Source: Vibrio echinoideorum
Lineage (GTDB): Bacteria > Pseudomonadota > Gammaproteobacteria > Enterobacterales > Vibrionaceae
Direction: 5' to 3'
Length of the DNA stretch: 64,000 nucleotides
Assembly (NCBI RefSeq): GCF_024347455.1
Contig: NZ_AP025483.1
Coordinates: 186,001-250,000 of the forward strand
The position numbers were made by a program, and so were the translations under genes. This document shows, in pieces, positions 45,541-54,546 of the stretch (its first letter is position 1; each line of letters begins with the position of its first letter). Under the pieces are notes generated by a model. That model did no database searches. It was not told the DNA's origin and saw nothing but the letters and a program-made list of their open reading frames with translations.

Positions 45541-46449
45541 ATGAAACAAGAATACGCACGTCTAGTTACGCTCGCCGCTTGGGCAGCCACAACCATCGCC
45601 ACTATTTTATTGATCGTGAAGGTCGCAGCATGGTGGGTGACCGGTTCTGTGAGCCTATTGGCTTCAGTAGTGGATTCTCTGTTAGATATTGCGGCATCAG
45701 TCGTTAACCTTATCGTCGTTCGTTATTCACTGCAGCCCGCCGATAAAGAACATACTTTTGGTCATGGTAAAGCGGAGTCATTGGCGGCATTGGCTCAGGC
45801 GATGTTCATTTCAGGCTCAGCCTGCTTCCTTATTCTCAATGGTATTGAGCGCTTCTTTAGGCCTCATGAACTGAACTCCCCAGAAATTGGTATCTACGTC
45901 AGCTTATTCGCGATGGTAATGACCTTCGGTTTGGTTCGATTCCAAAAACATGTTGTGAACAAAACCGGTAGCCAAGCGATTGCCGCTGATTCATTGCATT
46001 ACCAGACGGATCTCTACATGAATGCGGCGATTATGCTAGCACTGGCGTTGAGTTGGTTTGGCATTGGACAAGCGGATTCGGTATTCGCAATTGGTATTGG
46101 TATTTATATTCTTTACAGCGCTTATCAAATGGCCAATGAAGCTATCCAATCATTGCTTGATAGAAAGCTACCGGATGAAGAGCTTAAACAGATTAAAGAG
46201 ACGTCGTTGAGTATCGAAGGTGTGTTGGGTGTGCATCAATTACGAACTCGTCGCTCTGGACCAATTCGCTTCATTCAATTGCACTTAGAACTTGAAGATA
46301 ATATCCCACTTATTGAAGCGCACCGCATTTCTGACGAAGTAGAAGACAAGCTTATCTCCGTTTTCCCTGATGCTGATGTATTAATTCATCAAGACCCGTA
46401 TTCGGTGGTATTTGGCCCAGAAAAACAACAGAAATTTCATTCTTGGTAA
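45541..46449 (+). CDS. fieF: Cation-efflux protein FieF (ferrous iron/zinc)
   Basis: FieF (YiiP) exports Fe2+/Zn2+ in exchange for protons. The 302 residues have six hydrophobic segments and a C-terminal cytoplasmic domain. The transport-site residues are D45, D49, H153 and D157, exactly the E. coli numbering, and [16 protein letters not shown] (71-86) is intact. I start it at the ATG of 45541 because this numbering then fits; the frame extends to 45493 without similarity, and no strong Shine-Dalgarno sequence is seen for either start. cpxP is upstream and pfkA downstream, as in E. coli. Confidence 0.95.
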   Translation: MKQEYARLVTLAAWAATTIATILLIVKVAAWWVTGSVSLLASVVDSLLDIAASVVNLIVVRYSLQPADKEHTFGHGKAESLAALAQAMFISGSACFLILNGIERFFRPHELNSPEIGIYVSLFAMVMTFGLVRFQKHVVNKTGSQAIAADSLHYQTDLYMNAAIMLALALSWFGIGQADSVFAIGIGIYILYSAYQMANEAIQSLLDRKLPDEELKQIKETSLSIEGVLGVHQLRTRRSGPIRFIQLHLELEDNIPLIEAHRISDEVEDKLISVFPDADVLIHQDPYSVVFGPEKQQKFHSW

Positions 46450-46763
46450 TGAGAGTGAAAGCCGTACGCAAATGGCAAGTGGCTAGCTTTTGGACTAGAG
46501 TGAGTAAAAATCACTAATTGTTTGGTGATACAAAAACCACCGTATAACAATTAATGTTGATTCTGATGTGAATCAACAAAATTATTGAGTAAAACTGTAA
46601 TACTCTTACAGAAGTAGAAATGTTACATAAATTTAAGCGATTTAAGTGCTATTCCTATTGAGGAAATGTAACATAAAGCACAAATATAGATTTAAAATCT
46701 TGTTGATATACAATCAGCAAGCAAAAGAATTGAATAATAGATTCCCAAAAATCGAGGGTGAGC
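46450..46763 (+). other. Intergenic region between fieF and pfkA
   Basis: This 314-nt region holds a perfect 9-6-9 inverted repeat (46555-46578) and two near-identical 15-bp direct repeats, GAAATGTTACATAAA (46617-46631) and GAAATGTAACATAAA (46663-46677). No gene or clear terminator for fieF is visible. Confidence 0.55.
46555..46578. repeat. Perfect 9-6-9 inverted repeat upstream of pfkA
   Basis: TGTTGATTC and GAATCAACA pair perfectly around TGATGT. There is no T run, so an operator is as likely as an RNA hairpin. Confidence 0.6.
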
Positions 46764-47726
46764 ATGATTAAGAAGATCGGTGTTTTGACCAGTGGTGGTG
46801 ACGCTCCGGGCATGAACGCAGCAGTTCGCGGCGTAGTTCGTACCGCGTTATCAGTTGGCATTGAAGTTTACGGCATTTACGATGGCTACCAAGGCCTTGT
46901 TGAAGACCGTATTGAAAAGCTTGACCGTTCAAGCGTCTCTGACGTCATCAACCGCGGCGGTACTTTTTTAGGTTCTGCACGTTTCCCTGAATTCAAAGAT
47001 GTTAAAGTTCGCGAGAAAGGCATCGAGAACCTTAAGAAGCACGGTATCGAAGCACTTGTTGTTATCGGTGGCGACGGCTCTTACATGGGTGCTAAGAAAC
47101 TGACAGAGATGGGCTACCCATGTATCGGTCTTCCAGGCACTATTGATAACGATATCGCAGGTACTGACTACACAATCGGTTACCTAACTGCGCTTAACAC
47201 AGTTATCGATTCAATCGACCGTCTACGTGACACGTCTTCTTCTCACCAACGTATTTCTATTGTTGAAATCATGGGCCGTCACTGTGGTGACCTTACGCTT
47301 ATGTCAGCAATCGCAGGCGGTTGTGAGTACATCATTACTCCTGAAACTGGTCTAGATAAAGAGCAGCTGATCAACAATATCCAAGATGGTATTGCGAAAG
47401 GTAAGAAGCACGCAATCATCGCTCTAACTGAGCTAATGATGGACGCGAACGAACTAGCGAAAGAGATCGAATCTTCAACTGGTCGTGAAACTCGCGCAAC
47501 GGTTCTTGGTCACATCCAACGTGGTGGTCGTCCTACTGCATTTGACCGTGTACTGGCTTCTCGCATGGGTAACTACGCTGTTCACCTTCTTCAAGAAGGC
47601 CACGGTGGTCGTTGTGTTGGTATCGAGAAAGAAGCGCTTGTGCACCACGACATCATCGATTGTATCGAGAACATGCAGAACCCAGACCGTTCTGAGTTGT
47701 TCCGCGTTGCTGAAGAGTTATTCTAA
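46764..47726 (+). CDS. pfkA: 6-phosphofructokinase I
   Basis: PfkA phosphorylates fructose 6-phosphate, the committed step of glycolysis. With the ATG at 46764 (GAGGG upstream) the protein has 320 residues, the E. coli length, and begins [18 protein letters not shown] with the ATP-binding GGDAPGMN at 11-18. PGTIDNDI (near 124-131, catalytic Asp) and MGRHCGDLT are present. A GTG two codons earlier is also in frame. tpiA converges on it, and glpX, which makes the opposing bisphosphatase, lies 3.5 kb further on. Confidence 0.97.
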   Translation: MIKKIGVLTSGGDAPGMNAAVRGVVRTALSVGIEVYGIYDGYQGLVEDRIEKLDRSSVSDVINRGGTFLGSARFPEFKDVKVREKGIENLKKHGIEALVVIGGDGSYMGAKKLTEMGYPCIGLPGTIDNDIAGTDYTIGYLTALNTVIDSIDRLRDTSSSHQRISIVEIMGRHCGDLTLMSAIAGGCEYIITPETGLDKEQLINNIQDGIAKGKKHAIIALTELMMDANELAKEIESSTGRETRATVLGHIQRGGRPTAFDRVLASRMGNYAVHLLQEGHGGRCVGIEKEALVHHDIIDCIENMQNPDRSELFRVAEELF

Positions 47727-47753
47727 GCCACACTTAGTGTTTGCTTAAAGAAT

Positions 47754-47786
47754 TTAAAAACCGCTGATTTATCAGCGGTTTTTTGT
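47754..47786 (+). terminator. Terminator after pfkA
   Basis: AAAACCGCTGAT pairs with ATCAGCGGTTTT around TT, followed by TTTT. Confidence 0.88.
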
Positions 47787-47840
47787 ACCTGTCGGTTTAG
47801 CTTTGAAACTAAATTACAGGTAATAGAAAACAATAGGCAA

Positions 47841-47870
47841 TAAAAAAGGCCAACCTAAGTTGACCTTTCA
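47841..47870 (-). terminator. Terminator after tpiA
   Basis: On the minus strand AAGGTCAAC pairs with GTTGGCCTT (one G-U) around TTAG, followed by six T. Confidence 0.83.
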
Positions 47871-47895
47871 TTTAACCTAAACGGTGAAGTTTAAA

Positions 47896-48666
47896 TTAAG
47901 CTTTTGCTTCAGCTGCTGCTTTAGCGATAGCTGCGAAGCTTTTCGCGTCAAGCGCTGCGCCGCCAACTAGAGCACCGTCGATGTCTGGTTGTGCGAAGTA
48001 AGCTGCTGCGTTCTCTGGTTTAACAGAACCGCCGTATTGAATAACAACTTTCTTAGCAACATCTTCAGATTTCTCTGCGATGTGTGCACGGATTTGAGCG
48101 TGGATGCGTTGTGCATCTTCAGCTGTAGCTGCTTTACCAGTACCGATAGCCCAGATTGGTTCGTAAGCGATGATAGCGCCTTCAAGAGCTTCAACACCTT
48201 GAGTGTTGATAACTGCGTCAAGTTGACGTGCACATACTGCAACAGTTTCGCCTGCTTCGTTTTGTGCGTCAGATTCACCGATACAAAGAACTGGAGTTAA
48301 GCCGTTCTCTTTTAAGAATGCGAATTTCTTAGCAACGAATTCGTCAGACTCAGCGTGGTATTCACGACGCTCAGAGTGACCGATGATGATGTGAGATGCG
48401 CCGAACTCTTTAAGCATTGCTGGAGACATGTCGCCAGTGAATGCACCGCTGTTGTTTAGGTCAGAGTTTTGAGCACCTAGGATGATCGCGCTGCCCGCTT
48501 CAGTAAGCGTACGCTCAGCAAGATCAACGAAAAGTGCTGGTGGAGCAACTGCTACGTCTACGCCTGTAACGCCTTCAAGTTCAGCGTTAAGACCGTTTAG
48601 TAGATCAACAACCATTTCTTTGCTGCCGTTTAGTTTCCAGTTACCCATAACTACAGGATGACGCAT
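47896..48666 (-). CDS. tpiA: Triosephosphate isomerase
   Basis: TpiA interconverts dihydroxyacetone phosphate and glyceraldehyde 3-phosphate. The 256-residue TIM barrel has the active-site K11 (MGNWKLNG), H97 (IIGHSERR) and E169 ([12 protein letters not shown]). The phosphate-binding GGSVKPENA lies near the C-terminus. It converges on pfkA with terminators for both between them. Length matches the family; nothing unusual. Confidence 0.97.
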   Translation of the reverse strand: MRHPVVMGNWKLNGSKEMVVDLLNGLNAELEGVTGVDVAVAPPALFVDLAERTLTEAGSAIILGAQNSDLNNSGAFTGDMSPAMLKEFGASHIIIGHSERREYHAESDEFVAKKFAFLKENGLTPVLCIGESDAQNEAGETVAVCARQLDAVINTQGVEALEGAIIAYEPIWAIGTGKAATAEDAQRIHAQIRAHIAEKSEDVAKKVVIQYGGSVKPENAAAYFAQPDIDGALVGGAALDAKSFAAIAKAAAEAKA

Positions 48667-48915
48667 AGGAATATCTCCAAAGTATTTAAATAAATCGAAT
48701 GTAAAAAAGTAAACTTTATTACGAAATAATATAACAGATTAATATCAACAGATCATGACTGTGGTCATTACTTTCTTGGATCTTACTCAATGGTCAGAGT
48801 AGATTTTGAGCATATATCAGTGATCCGGCAGACAGAATAATAGCTAACTTCTCGGATTTTTCACCGTTAGTTGCTATTAAGGGACAAACGATTGCGTTAA
48901 CAATAGGAAGTAATA

Positions 48916-49263
48916 ATGCCGAATCTAGTTCTAGAGTACTCAAATTCAGTGGATGAGCGAGTGAATATCCAAGGTTTACTAGAAGATCTTCATCAAGTTA
49001 CATTAAACTGTGGCTTGTTTGATGTTCCTTCTGTGAAGTCTCGTTCACTGCGTTGTCATAACTGGCTGGTCGGTGATGAAGAGGATAATGTGGATTTCGT
49101 TCATATTAGCTTTGAGTTACTTTCAGGACGTACGGAAGAGCAAAAAAGAGAATTGTCTCGTTTGTTAATGCAAACCTTACAAGAACAGGCAAGCCATATC
49201 CGTAGCCTAACGGTCAACATACGAGATATGGATAAAAGTTGCTTTCAGAAAGTGATTAACTAG
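48916..49263 (+). CDS. 5-carboxymethyl-2-hydroxymuconate isomerase-like protein
   Basis: The 115-residue protein resembles HpaF/CHMI, a tautomerase-fold isomerase of homoprotocatechuate breakdown. It has MPNLVLEYSNSV at the N-terminus, so Pro is exposed as the catalytic base after Met removal, and FVHISFELLSGRTEEQK in the middle. No other catechol-pathway gene is nearby, and vibrios keep this gene alone, so its real substrate may differ. A TAAC tandem repeat starts 7 nt after its stop codon. The fold is likely; the reaction is not established. Confidence 0.75.
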   Translation: MPNLVLEYSNSVDERVNIQGLLEDLHQVTLNCGLFDVPSVKSRSLRCHNWLVGDEEDNVDFVHISFELLSGRTEEQKRELSRLLMQTLQEQASHIRSLTVNIRDMDKSCFQKVIN

Positions 49264-49266
49264 CTA

Positions 49267-49318
<52 letters not shown>

Positions 49319-49381
49319 AGTGATTAACTGGCCATTTGCTGCTAACTTTTTGGTAGCGTATTAATTTTTGAGTATTTTAAG

Positions 49382-49804
49382 ATGTCGATGAAAGATTTAT
49401 TGCTCTCTTTCAAAGGGAGAATTGGTCGTAAGACTTACTGGATTTGGAATATTTTCTACTATGTCGCGATTACTGGTTTTGCTTCCGGTATTTCGGTTCT
49501 GTTCCCTGCATACTCCTATATCCTGCTACCAATCTTCTTACTGCTGCTGGTTATCCCAGATCTTGCGGTCACCGCCAAGCGTTGGCATGACCGTAATAAG
49601 TCGAATTACTGGCTATTGTTGAATGTGCCACTGGTACTTGGACGTTTGGCTTCGCCAATGGTAGCAACGACGACAGAATCGGTATCGCCAATTCACATGG
49701 CAGCAACGGTTGCAGCATTAGTGTGTGGCTTATGGATTTTGATTGAATGTGGATTGCTCAAGGGTACAGAAGGCCGTAATGATTACGGTGAAGACCCAGT
49801 GTAA
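49382..49804 (+). CDS. DUF805 inner-membrane protein
   Basis: The 140-residue protein has about four hydrophobic segments (20-45, 46-62, 78-95, 105-125) and the DUF805 hallmarks: F-K-GRIGRKTYW near the N-terminus, then AVTAKRWHDRNKSNYW before the third segment, and a polar C-terminus. DUF805 proteins (YhaH/YhaI type) have no known molecular function. The start may be the ATG at 49382 or the one at 49388. It is preceded by the TAAC repeat and followed by a terminator. Confidence 0.88.
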   Translation: MSMKDLLLSFKGRIGRKTYWIWNIFYYVAITGFASGISVLFPAYSYILLPIFLLLLVIPDLAVTAKRWHDRNKSNYWLLLNVPLVLGRLASPMVATTTESVSPIHMAATVAALVCGLWILIECGLLKGTEGRNDYGEDPV

Positions 49805-49821
49805 ACATTGAATGATGAGTA

Positions 49822-49851
49822 TATAAAGGGAGCATTGTGCTCCCTTTTTGT
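49822..49851 (+). terminator. Terminator after the DUF805 gene
   Basis: AAAGGGAGCA pairs with TGCTCCCTTT around TTG, followed by further T. Confidence 0.85.
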
Positions 49852-49905
49852 TTTTGGTCTCTAATATTTTGGCTACTGATGTTTGGACGACTGAGTAAAG
49901 CTTGT

Positions 49906-50253
49906 CTAGTACATTTTAGGTTCTGTATTTGGCCTAAAGGGAACCACATTTTCAGCCGTAGGTTCTTCAAAACTACAGCGGCCTTGAAGTGCATCTTGGA
50001 ATTTGCAGACTTGGCAACGCAACTCTTGCATGAGTACGACATTCGCATGGTGTGGATTTTTACAACGGCTGACGACTAAATCGAGGTGGCTTTGCTGGGC
50101 TCGAAGCCGGTCTTGCATTTCCTCTGAGGCAGAACAAATCATTTGTTCACACATCTCGTGTTTGAATTGATCGAATGCTTTCGGATCGCGTTTCGCGAGT
50201 TGGACGAGTTCGTCAAACGGGGGCAGTTTTTGATCCGGCTGTGGATGAGCCAT
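49906..50253 (-). CDS. DUF3135 protein
   Basis: The 115-residue soluble protein shows the DUF3135 pattern near its N-terminus (LPPFDELVQLAKRDPKAFDQF), followed by a helical region with MQDRLRAQQSHLDLVVSRCKNPHHANVVLMQELR. It contains several cysteines (MCEQMICS, CQVCKF, RCSF), but no classic metal motif that I recognise. The ATG at 50253 is preferred because AAGGAAGG lies upstream; the frame reaches 50277. No function is known for the family. Confidence 0.82.
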   Translation of the reverse strand: MAHPQPDQKLPPFDELVQLAKRDPKAFDQFKHEMCEQMICSASEEMQDRLRAQQSHLDLVVSRCKNPHHANVVLMQELRCQVCKFQDALQGRCSFEEPTAENVVPFRPNTEPKMY

Positions 50254-50395
50254 GATTCCTTCCTTAGCATTAAGCATGTTTCATATGCTTTAAGCTTAAG
50301 AAAGAAATCAGTACAAATTTTAATCAATTCGTATTTTCTCAATTTTGAGACAAGATCAATGGCTTGGTGTTAGGCTGCTGGTATTGGTATTGATA

Positions 50396-51022
50396 TTACG
50401 ATAAAAGCACTGGCGTTAAAGTATAAGTACAACGTCGCTCGCCAGCGATAATGTGCTCAGTACGACTTACATGACATTCATCTTTGAGTAACTCAGTAAA
50501 TACATTGAGCTCAGATTGGCAGAGGCTCGGACAGCGAGTGGCTGCTTTACAGATAGGACAGTGGTTTTCGATCAATATGTAGTTATCACCTTGTTCTTGA
50601 AGTTCAGCCATGTAGCCTTCTTCTTCGCGAAGTTGAGTGAGTTTTTCAAGCTTACTGATCAGATTATTACAGTCGGATAGAGCGGCTTGATATTGTTTAA
50701 GAGTGTGCTGTTCACGCTCAGCTGCAACTTTGGCTAAGCCTTCTTTGCCAAATAGGTTTTCGACAGCATCAATCACTTGAATGGTGAGTTCGCCGTGTCG
50801 ATCTGAAAATTGGCTATGGCCTTGTTGAGTCAAAGACCAGTGGCGGGTAGGGCGTCCTACTTTTACTTTTACGTCATGAAACGCAAGAATACCGTTATCT
50901 TCCAAACTTTGTAGGTGCTGTCTTGCACCCATCGTCGTCATGCCAAATTCTTCTGACAATTGTTTCGCGGTTACCGCGCCTTGACGCTTAATGGTTTGTA
51001 AGATTTTGTCGCTTGTTTTCAT
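50396..51022 (-). CDS. SufR-like HTH regulator with C-terminal cysteines
   Basis: The 208 residues start with a DeoR/ArsR-like winged helix-turn-helix (about 1-65, VTAKQLSEEFGMTTMGARQHLQ). A helical linker and a cysteine-rich C-terminus follow: C155, C158, C164, C168, C183 and C198. The spacing C155-X12-C168-X14-C183-X14-C198 is almost that of SufR, whose CX12CX13CX14C holds a [4Fe-4S] cluster. It is therefore a probable Fe-S sensing repressor. No suf or isc genes are nearby; glpX is downstream in reverse order and DUF3135 follows. Its targets are unknown. A zinc site remains possible. Confidence 0.75.
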   Translation of the reverse strand: MKTSDKILQTIKRQGAVTAKQLSEEFGMTTMGARQHLQSLEDNGILAFHDVKVKVGRPTRHWSLTQQGHSQFSDRHGELTIQVIDAVENLFGKEGLAKVAAEREQHTLKQYQAALSDCNNLISKLEKLTQLREEEGYMAELQEQGDNYILIENHCPICKAATRCPSLCQSELNVFTELLKDECHVSRTEHIIAGERRCTYTLTPVLLS

Positions 51023-51140
51023 ACTATCCCTACCTCATGAACCTTACTATTATGGGGTAAGGTGTTTATAAAGCAAACCATTTACTATATTGATAGTGAT
51101 TTACTATAACGACAGTCAATGATGTGATTGTCGCAGACCA

Positions 51141-51175
51141 ATAAAAAAAGGCTGATACTTGGTATCAGCCTTCGA
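51141..51175 (-). terminator. Terminator after glpX
   Basis: On the minus strand AAGGCTGATACC pairs with the right arm GTATCAGCCTT around AA, followed by seven T. Confidence 0.87.
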
Positions 51176-51200
51176 ATGTTCTATTTAACCTAGTTTAGGT

Positions 51201-52208
51201 CTACAGGATATGGCCTATTACTTCTGGGTCTTTACGCTCTAGGTAGTGGATAGACTTGATGCGGCGAATCGTACGGCAGCGACCACGGATAAGCAGAGTT
51301 TCTGTGGTTGCGATATTACCTGTACGAGTAATTCCCTCTAGCAAGTCACCTTTGGTGATACCTGTTGCTGAGAACACAACGTTATCGCTGCGAGCCATGT
51401 CTTCCATCTTCAGAACGATGCCTGCCGTTACGCCCATTTCAGCACAACGCTCTAGTTCAATTTCACCGTGTTTACGGTTTTCTTCTGTATCGCCTTTTAC
51501 TTCATGACGAGGAAGAAGACGACCATGCATGTCACCGTCAAGCGCACGAATAACAGCAGCTGACACCACACCTTCAGGTGCGCCGCCGATGCAATACATT
51601 ACGTCTACTTCGCTATCAGGCATACACGTTAGGATAGAAGCAGCTACATCACCGTCTGGCACTGCGAATACACGAATGCCCATTGCCTGCATATCGGCGA
51701 TAACTTGATCGTGACGAGGCTTAGCAAGTGTCGTTACAACGAGAGTATCGAGTGTTTTACCCAATGCTTTGGCAATGTTTTCTAGGTTTTCGGTTAGTGG
51801 TAGGTTTAGGTCAATAGCGCCTTTAGCACCAGGGCCTACAACTAACTTTTCCATGTACATGTCAGGTGCTTTAAGGAAGCTGCCTTTTTCGCCTGCTGCA
51901 AGTACAGCCAATGCATTCGATTGGCCCATTGCTGTCATGCGCGTCCCTTCAATTGGGTCAACGGCGATATCGACAGCATCGCCGCCCACGCCTACGTTTT
52001 CGCCGATGTATAACATAGGTGCATCATCGATTTCACCTTCGCCAATAACAATCTCACCGCTAATTTCGGTTTTGTTCAGTAGGCTACGCATTACTTCTAC
52101 AGCAGCGCCATCTGCAGCGTTTTTATCGCCACGGCCAAGCCACTTGTAACCAGCTAGTGCTGCACCTTCTGTGACACGAGAGAATGACATTGCTAAATCG
52201 CGTTTCAT
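51201..52208 (-). CDS. glpX: Fructose-1,6-bisphosphatase, class II
   Basis: GlpX dephosphorylates fructose 1,6-bisphosphate in gluconeogenesis. The 335 residues carry the metal-binding GEGEIDDAPM (56-65) and DPIEGT (84-89) of the lithium-sensitive phosphatase superfamily, and GGAPEGVVSAA further on. In E. coli glpX is the third gene of glpFKX; here glpF and glpK are absent and the gene stands alone, divergent from zapB. Length and motifs are complete. Confidence 0.96.
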   Translation of the reverse strand: MKRDLAMSFSRVTEGAALAGYKWLGRGDKNAADGAAVEVMRSLLNKTEISGEIVIGEGEIDDAPMLYIGENVGVGGDAVDIAVDPIEGTRMTAMGQSNALAVLAAGEKGSFLKAPDMYMEKLVVGPGAKGAIDLNLPLTENLENIAKALGKTLDTLVVTTLAKPRHDQVIADMQAMGIRVFAVPDGDVAASILTCMPDSEVDVMYCIGGAPEGVVSAAVIRALDGDMHGRLLPRHEVKGDTEENRKHGEIELERCAEMGVTAGIVLKMEDMARSDNVVFSATGITKGDLLEGITRTGNIATTETLLIRGRCRTIRRIKSIHYLERKDPEVIGHIL

Positions 52209-52532
52209 GCGGACTCCAAAATTTTCAAAGGGGGAATAGAAATTTCGCGGCGAATTTTACCATATCCCGAAGGAAACGTTTGCCTTTTTGTTTTTTAGGG
52301 ATTGCTCTTGATCAATTTGCGGTGGAAAATAGGTAATATTCATCAAAATAATCAGTCTGTTGTTGTGTTGGGAATAGTTCACGTCAATATTCGGTAAAAA
52401 GCGCTGTTTTTTTCATCGAATGGCGCAAAATAACGAATATATTGAGTGTTTATCCTTGCTCTGCTGAGTAGAATGGGGAAATAAGTGGAGTGAACCTTCA
52501 CCATCAAACGGATAACTTAAAGGTAGGCCAGA
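52209..52532. other. Divergent intergenic region between glpX and zapB
   Basis: This 324-nt gap must hold both promoters. I noted only AT-rich stretches and a TAGAAT -10-like hexamer near 52470 for zapB; no repeat, operator or gene stands out. Confidence 0.5.
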
Positions 52533-52775
52533 ATGTCTTTTGAAGTACTAGAGCAGCTAGAAGCAAAAATTCAAACAGCAGTAGATACAATTGCACTTCT
52601 TCAAATGGAAGTGGAAGAGCTTAAAGAAGAGAAACAAGCACTAGCAACAGAAGCTGGTGAGCTTAAAGCAAGCCGTCACGAGCTAGAGCAAAAAACTCAG
52701 GAAATGCAGGAAGAGCATTCAGCATGGCAAGATCGCATCCGTAACCTTCTTGGTAAAATGGATGACGTAGAGTAA
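52533..52775 (+). CDS. zapB: Cell division protein ZapB
   Basis: ZapB is a small coiled-coil protein that links FtsZ (through ZapA) and MatP at mid-cell. The 80 residues are almost entirely heptad coiled coil from MSFEVLEQLEAKIQTAVDTI onward, and the length equals that of E. coli ZapB (81). It starts at the ATG with AGGTAGG upstream. It lies between glpX and rraA, as in E. coli, and ends at a strong bidirectional terminator. Confidence 0.95.
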   Translation: MSFEVLEQLEAKIQTAVDTIALLQMEVEELKEEKQALATEAGELKASRHELEQKTQEMQEEHSAWQDRIRNLLGKMDDVE

Positions 52776-52789
52776 TCGACTCTTCGGAT

Positions 52790-52826
52790 TTAAAAAACGC
52801 CCGCTACTGAGTAGCGGGCGTTTTTG
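52790..52826. terminator. Bidirectional terminator between zapB and rraA
   Basis: AAACGCCCGCTACT pairs with AGTAGCGGGCGTTT around GA. A and T runs flank it on both sides. Confidence 0.9.
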
Positions 52827-52884
52827 TTTGTATTTTTATACTTCGTGTTCTTATGCTTTGTTTTATTATTTAAAGCTGAGTGAA

Positions 52885-53400
52885 TTACTCTACCTCTTCT
52901 TCAACATCCAGGTCGAGCTCTACATCGAGAGGCTCTGCCGAAAGAATAATGCCCGTGTTGTCTGCATAGAGGTAATCTTCCGGTAAGAAGGTTACGCTAC
53001 CAAAGTTGACCGGAACGTCAACCTCGCCAATATTTTCTTGGCCAGCACCAACAGGAATAGAGGCCAAAGCCTGAATTCCTAGGTTCATGTCTTCAAGCTC
53101 ATCGACTTCACGTACACAGCCGTAAACCACAATACCTTCCCACTCATTGTCTTCGGCAAGCAGGGCAATCTCAGCATCGATCAGCGCTTTGCGTAGTGAG
53201 CCGCCACCGTCGATTAACAACACTCGTCCTAGACCATCTTGCTCTAATACGGAGCGAATTAAAGCGTTGTCTTCAAAACACTTTAATGTCGTGATCTGTC
53301 CTGCGAAGGATGCTCGTCCCCCGAAGTTGCTGAACATTGGCTCCACGACATCAACTTGATCCAAATATATGTCGCACAGTGCTGAAGTGTTGTATTCCAT
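52885..53400 (-). CDS. rraA: Regulator of RNase E activity A
   Basis: RraA binds RNase E and lowers mRNA turnover. The 171 residues match Rra[24 protein letters not shown] at the N-terminus, [16 protein letters not shown], and a C-terminal acidic tail ([11 protein letters not shown]). RraA trimers share a fold with aldolases, but the family is not catalytic in this role. It lies 73 nt after menA in the conserved menA-rraA order. Confidence 0.95.
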   Translation of the reverse strand: MEYNTSALCDIYLDQVDVVEPMFSNFGGRASFAGQITTLKCFEDNALIRSVLEQDGLGRVLLIDGGGSLRKALIDAEIALLAEDNEWEGIVVYGCVREVDELEDMNLGIQALASIPVGAGQENIGEVDVPVNFGSVTFLPEDYLYADNTGIILSAEPLDVELDLDVEEEVE

Positions 53401-53473
53401 TTGCGTACCTTTTGAACAATGAGCTTAGTTTGAGTATATCGGTGCTTGATCCCTTTGCAATGATTAGTCTCAA

Positions 53474-54391
53474 TTAACTCAATAGAGTTTGAGCTACGAC
53501 AACCCCTGCAAACAATAGGTTAGTGACCAGTGAGCATTTAACAATAACAGGCATCATTGGCGCGATCTGTGCAGGTTTCTCTGTTTCCCAAACGGCCTTG
53601 CCATGCTTGTAGACAATAATAATACTGAGCAAAAACGGCAGGCTGATCCAGACCGGTTTCTCTTGAATGAGCAGGTATAGAGCGAAAGAGGCAAGGGCAA
53701 GGCCAAGCAGAGCAAAATGATAGTGCTTGGCTTTACGTTGGCCTAGGCGAACCGCCATGGTGCGCTTACCACATTCGCTGTCGTTTTCAATATCACGCAT
53801 GTTGTTGATGTTGAGAACGGCAACCGCCATTAGTCCACAGCCTAGTGCTGGAAGGAATAAGCTTGGTTCAACATGGCCAGTGTGTAAAAAGTAAGTACCG
53901 GATACACCGAGTAGGCCAAAGAAGATAAAGACAGATAAGTCACCAAGGCCAATATAACCATAAGGTTTGTTGCCCACGGTGTATGCAATAGCCGCGACAA
54001 TTGCTAATACGCCGAGTGCGATGAAAGATAGAATGCTTTCAATTGAGCTCAACGCATGGAAAATCAGAATCAGCCCAGCTAACACGGTAAATACGATGTT
54101 GAGGATGATCGCTTGCTTCATGGTTTTAGCTGTCACTACGCCAGACTGCATTGCGCGCGTTGGCCCTAGACGGTTTTCATTGTCTGTGCCTTTAACCGCA
54201 TCGCCATAGTCATTCGCTAGGTTCGACAAAATCTGTAATAGGGTGGCCGTTAAAAACGCCAATAGTGCTATCGATAGAGAAAACTGATCGCTGGCGAACG
54301 CTAAACTACTTCCTGTAAGAATAGAGACGAGTGCGAGAGGCAGAGTTTTCGGTCGTGCGGCATCAAGCCAAATCAGTAGAGATTGTTTCAT
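53474..54391 (-). CDS. menA: 1,4-dihydroxy-2-naphthoate polyprenyltransferase
   Basis: MenA attaches the polyprenyl tail to dihydroxynaphthoate, giving demethylmenaquinone for anaerobic respiration. The 305-residue UbiA-family membrane protein has about eight to nine helices. The first Asp-rich site is NLANDYGDAVKGTD (N60, D61, D64, D70) and the second is RDIENDSECGKRTMAVRLG near 200-217. The start MKQSLLIWLDAARPKTLPLA is typical. It lies after hslVU and before rraA, as in E. coli. Confidence 0.95.
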   Translation of the reverse strand: MKQSLLIWLDAARPKTLPLALVSILTGSSLAFASDQFSLSIALLAFLTATLLQILSNLANDYGDAVKGTDNENRLGPTRAMQSGVVTAKTMKQAIILNIVFTVLAGLILIFHALSSIESILSFIALGVLAIVAAIAYTVGNKPYGYIGLGDLSVFIFFGLLGVSGTYFLHTGHVEPSLFLPALGCGLMAVAVLNINNMRDIENDSECGKRTMAVRLGQRKAKHYHFALLGLALASFALYLLIQEKPVWISLPFLLSIIIVYKHGKAVWETEKPAQIAPMMPVIVKCSLVTNLLFAGVVVAQTLLS

Positions 54392-54460
54392 CGTAGGTCT
54401 ATTTCTTTGTAAGTCTTCGTTTCAAACTGTGATTTGAGTATACGCCCATTTTTCGGGTAA

Positions 54461-54488
54461 TAAAAAGCCCACTCGAAAGTGGGCCTTG
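54461..54488 (-). terminator. Terminator after hslVU
   Basis: On the minus strand AAGGCCCACT pairs with the right arm AGTGGGCTTT around TTCG, followed by TTT. Confidence 0.83.
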
Positions 54489-54546
54489 AATTCGCTTATT
54501 AGCTGCTATTTCTTTGAGATAGAGCAATAAGTTGGAGTTTCCTGTG

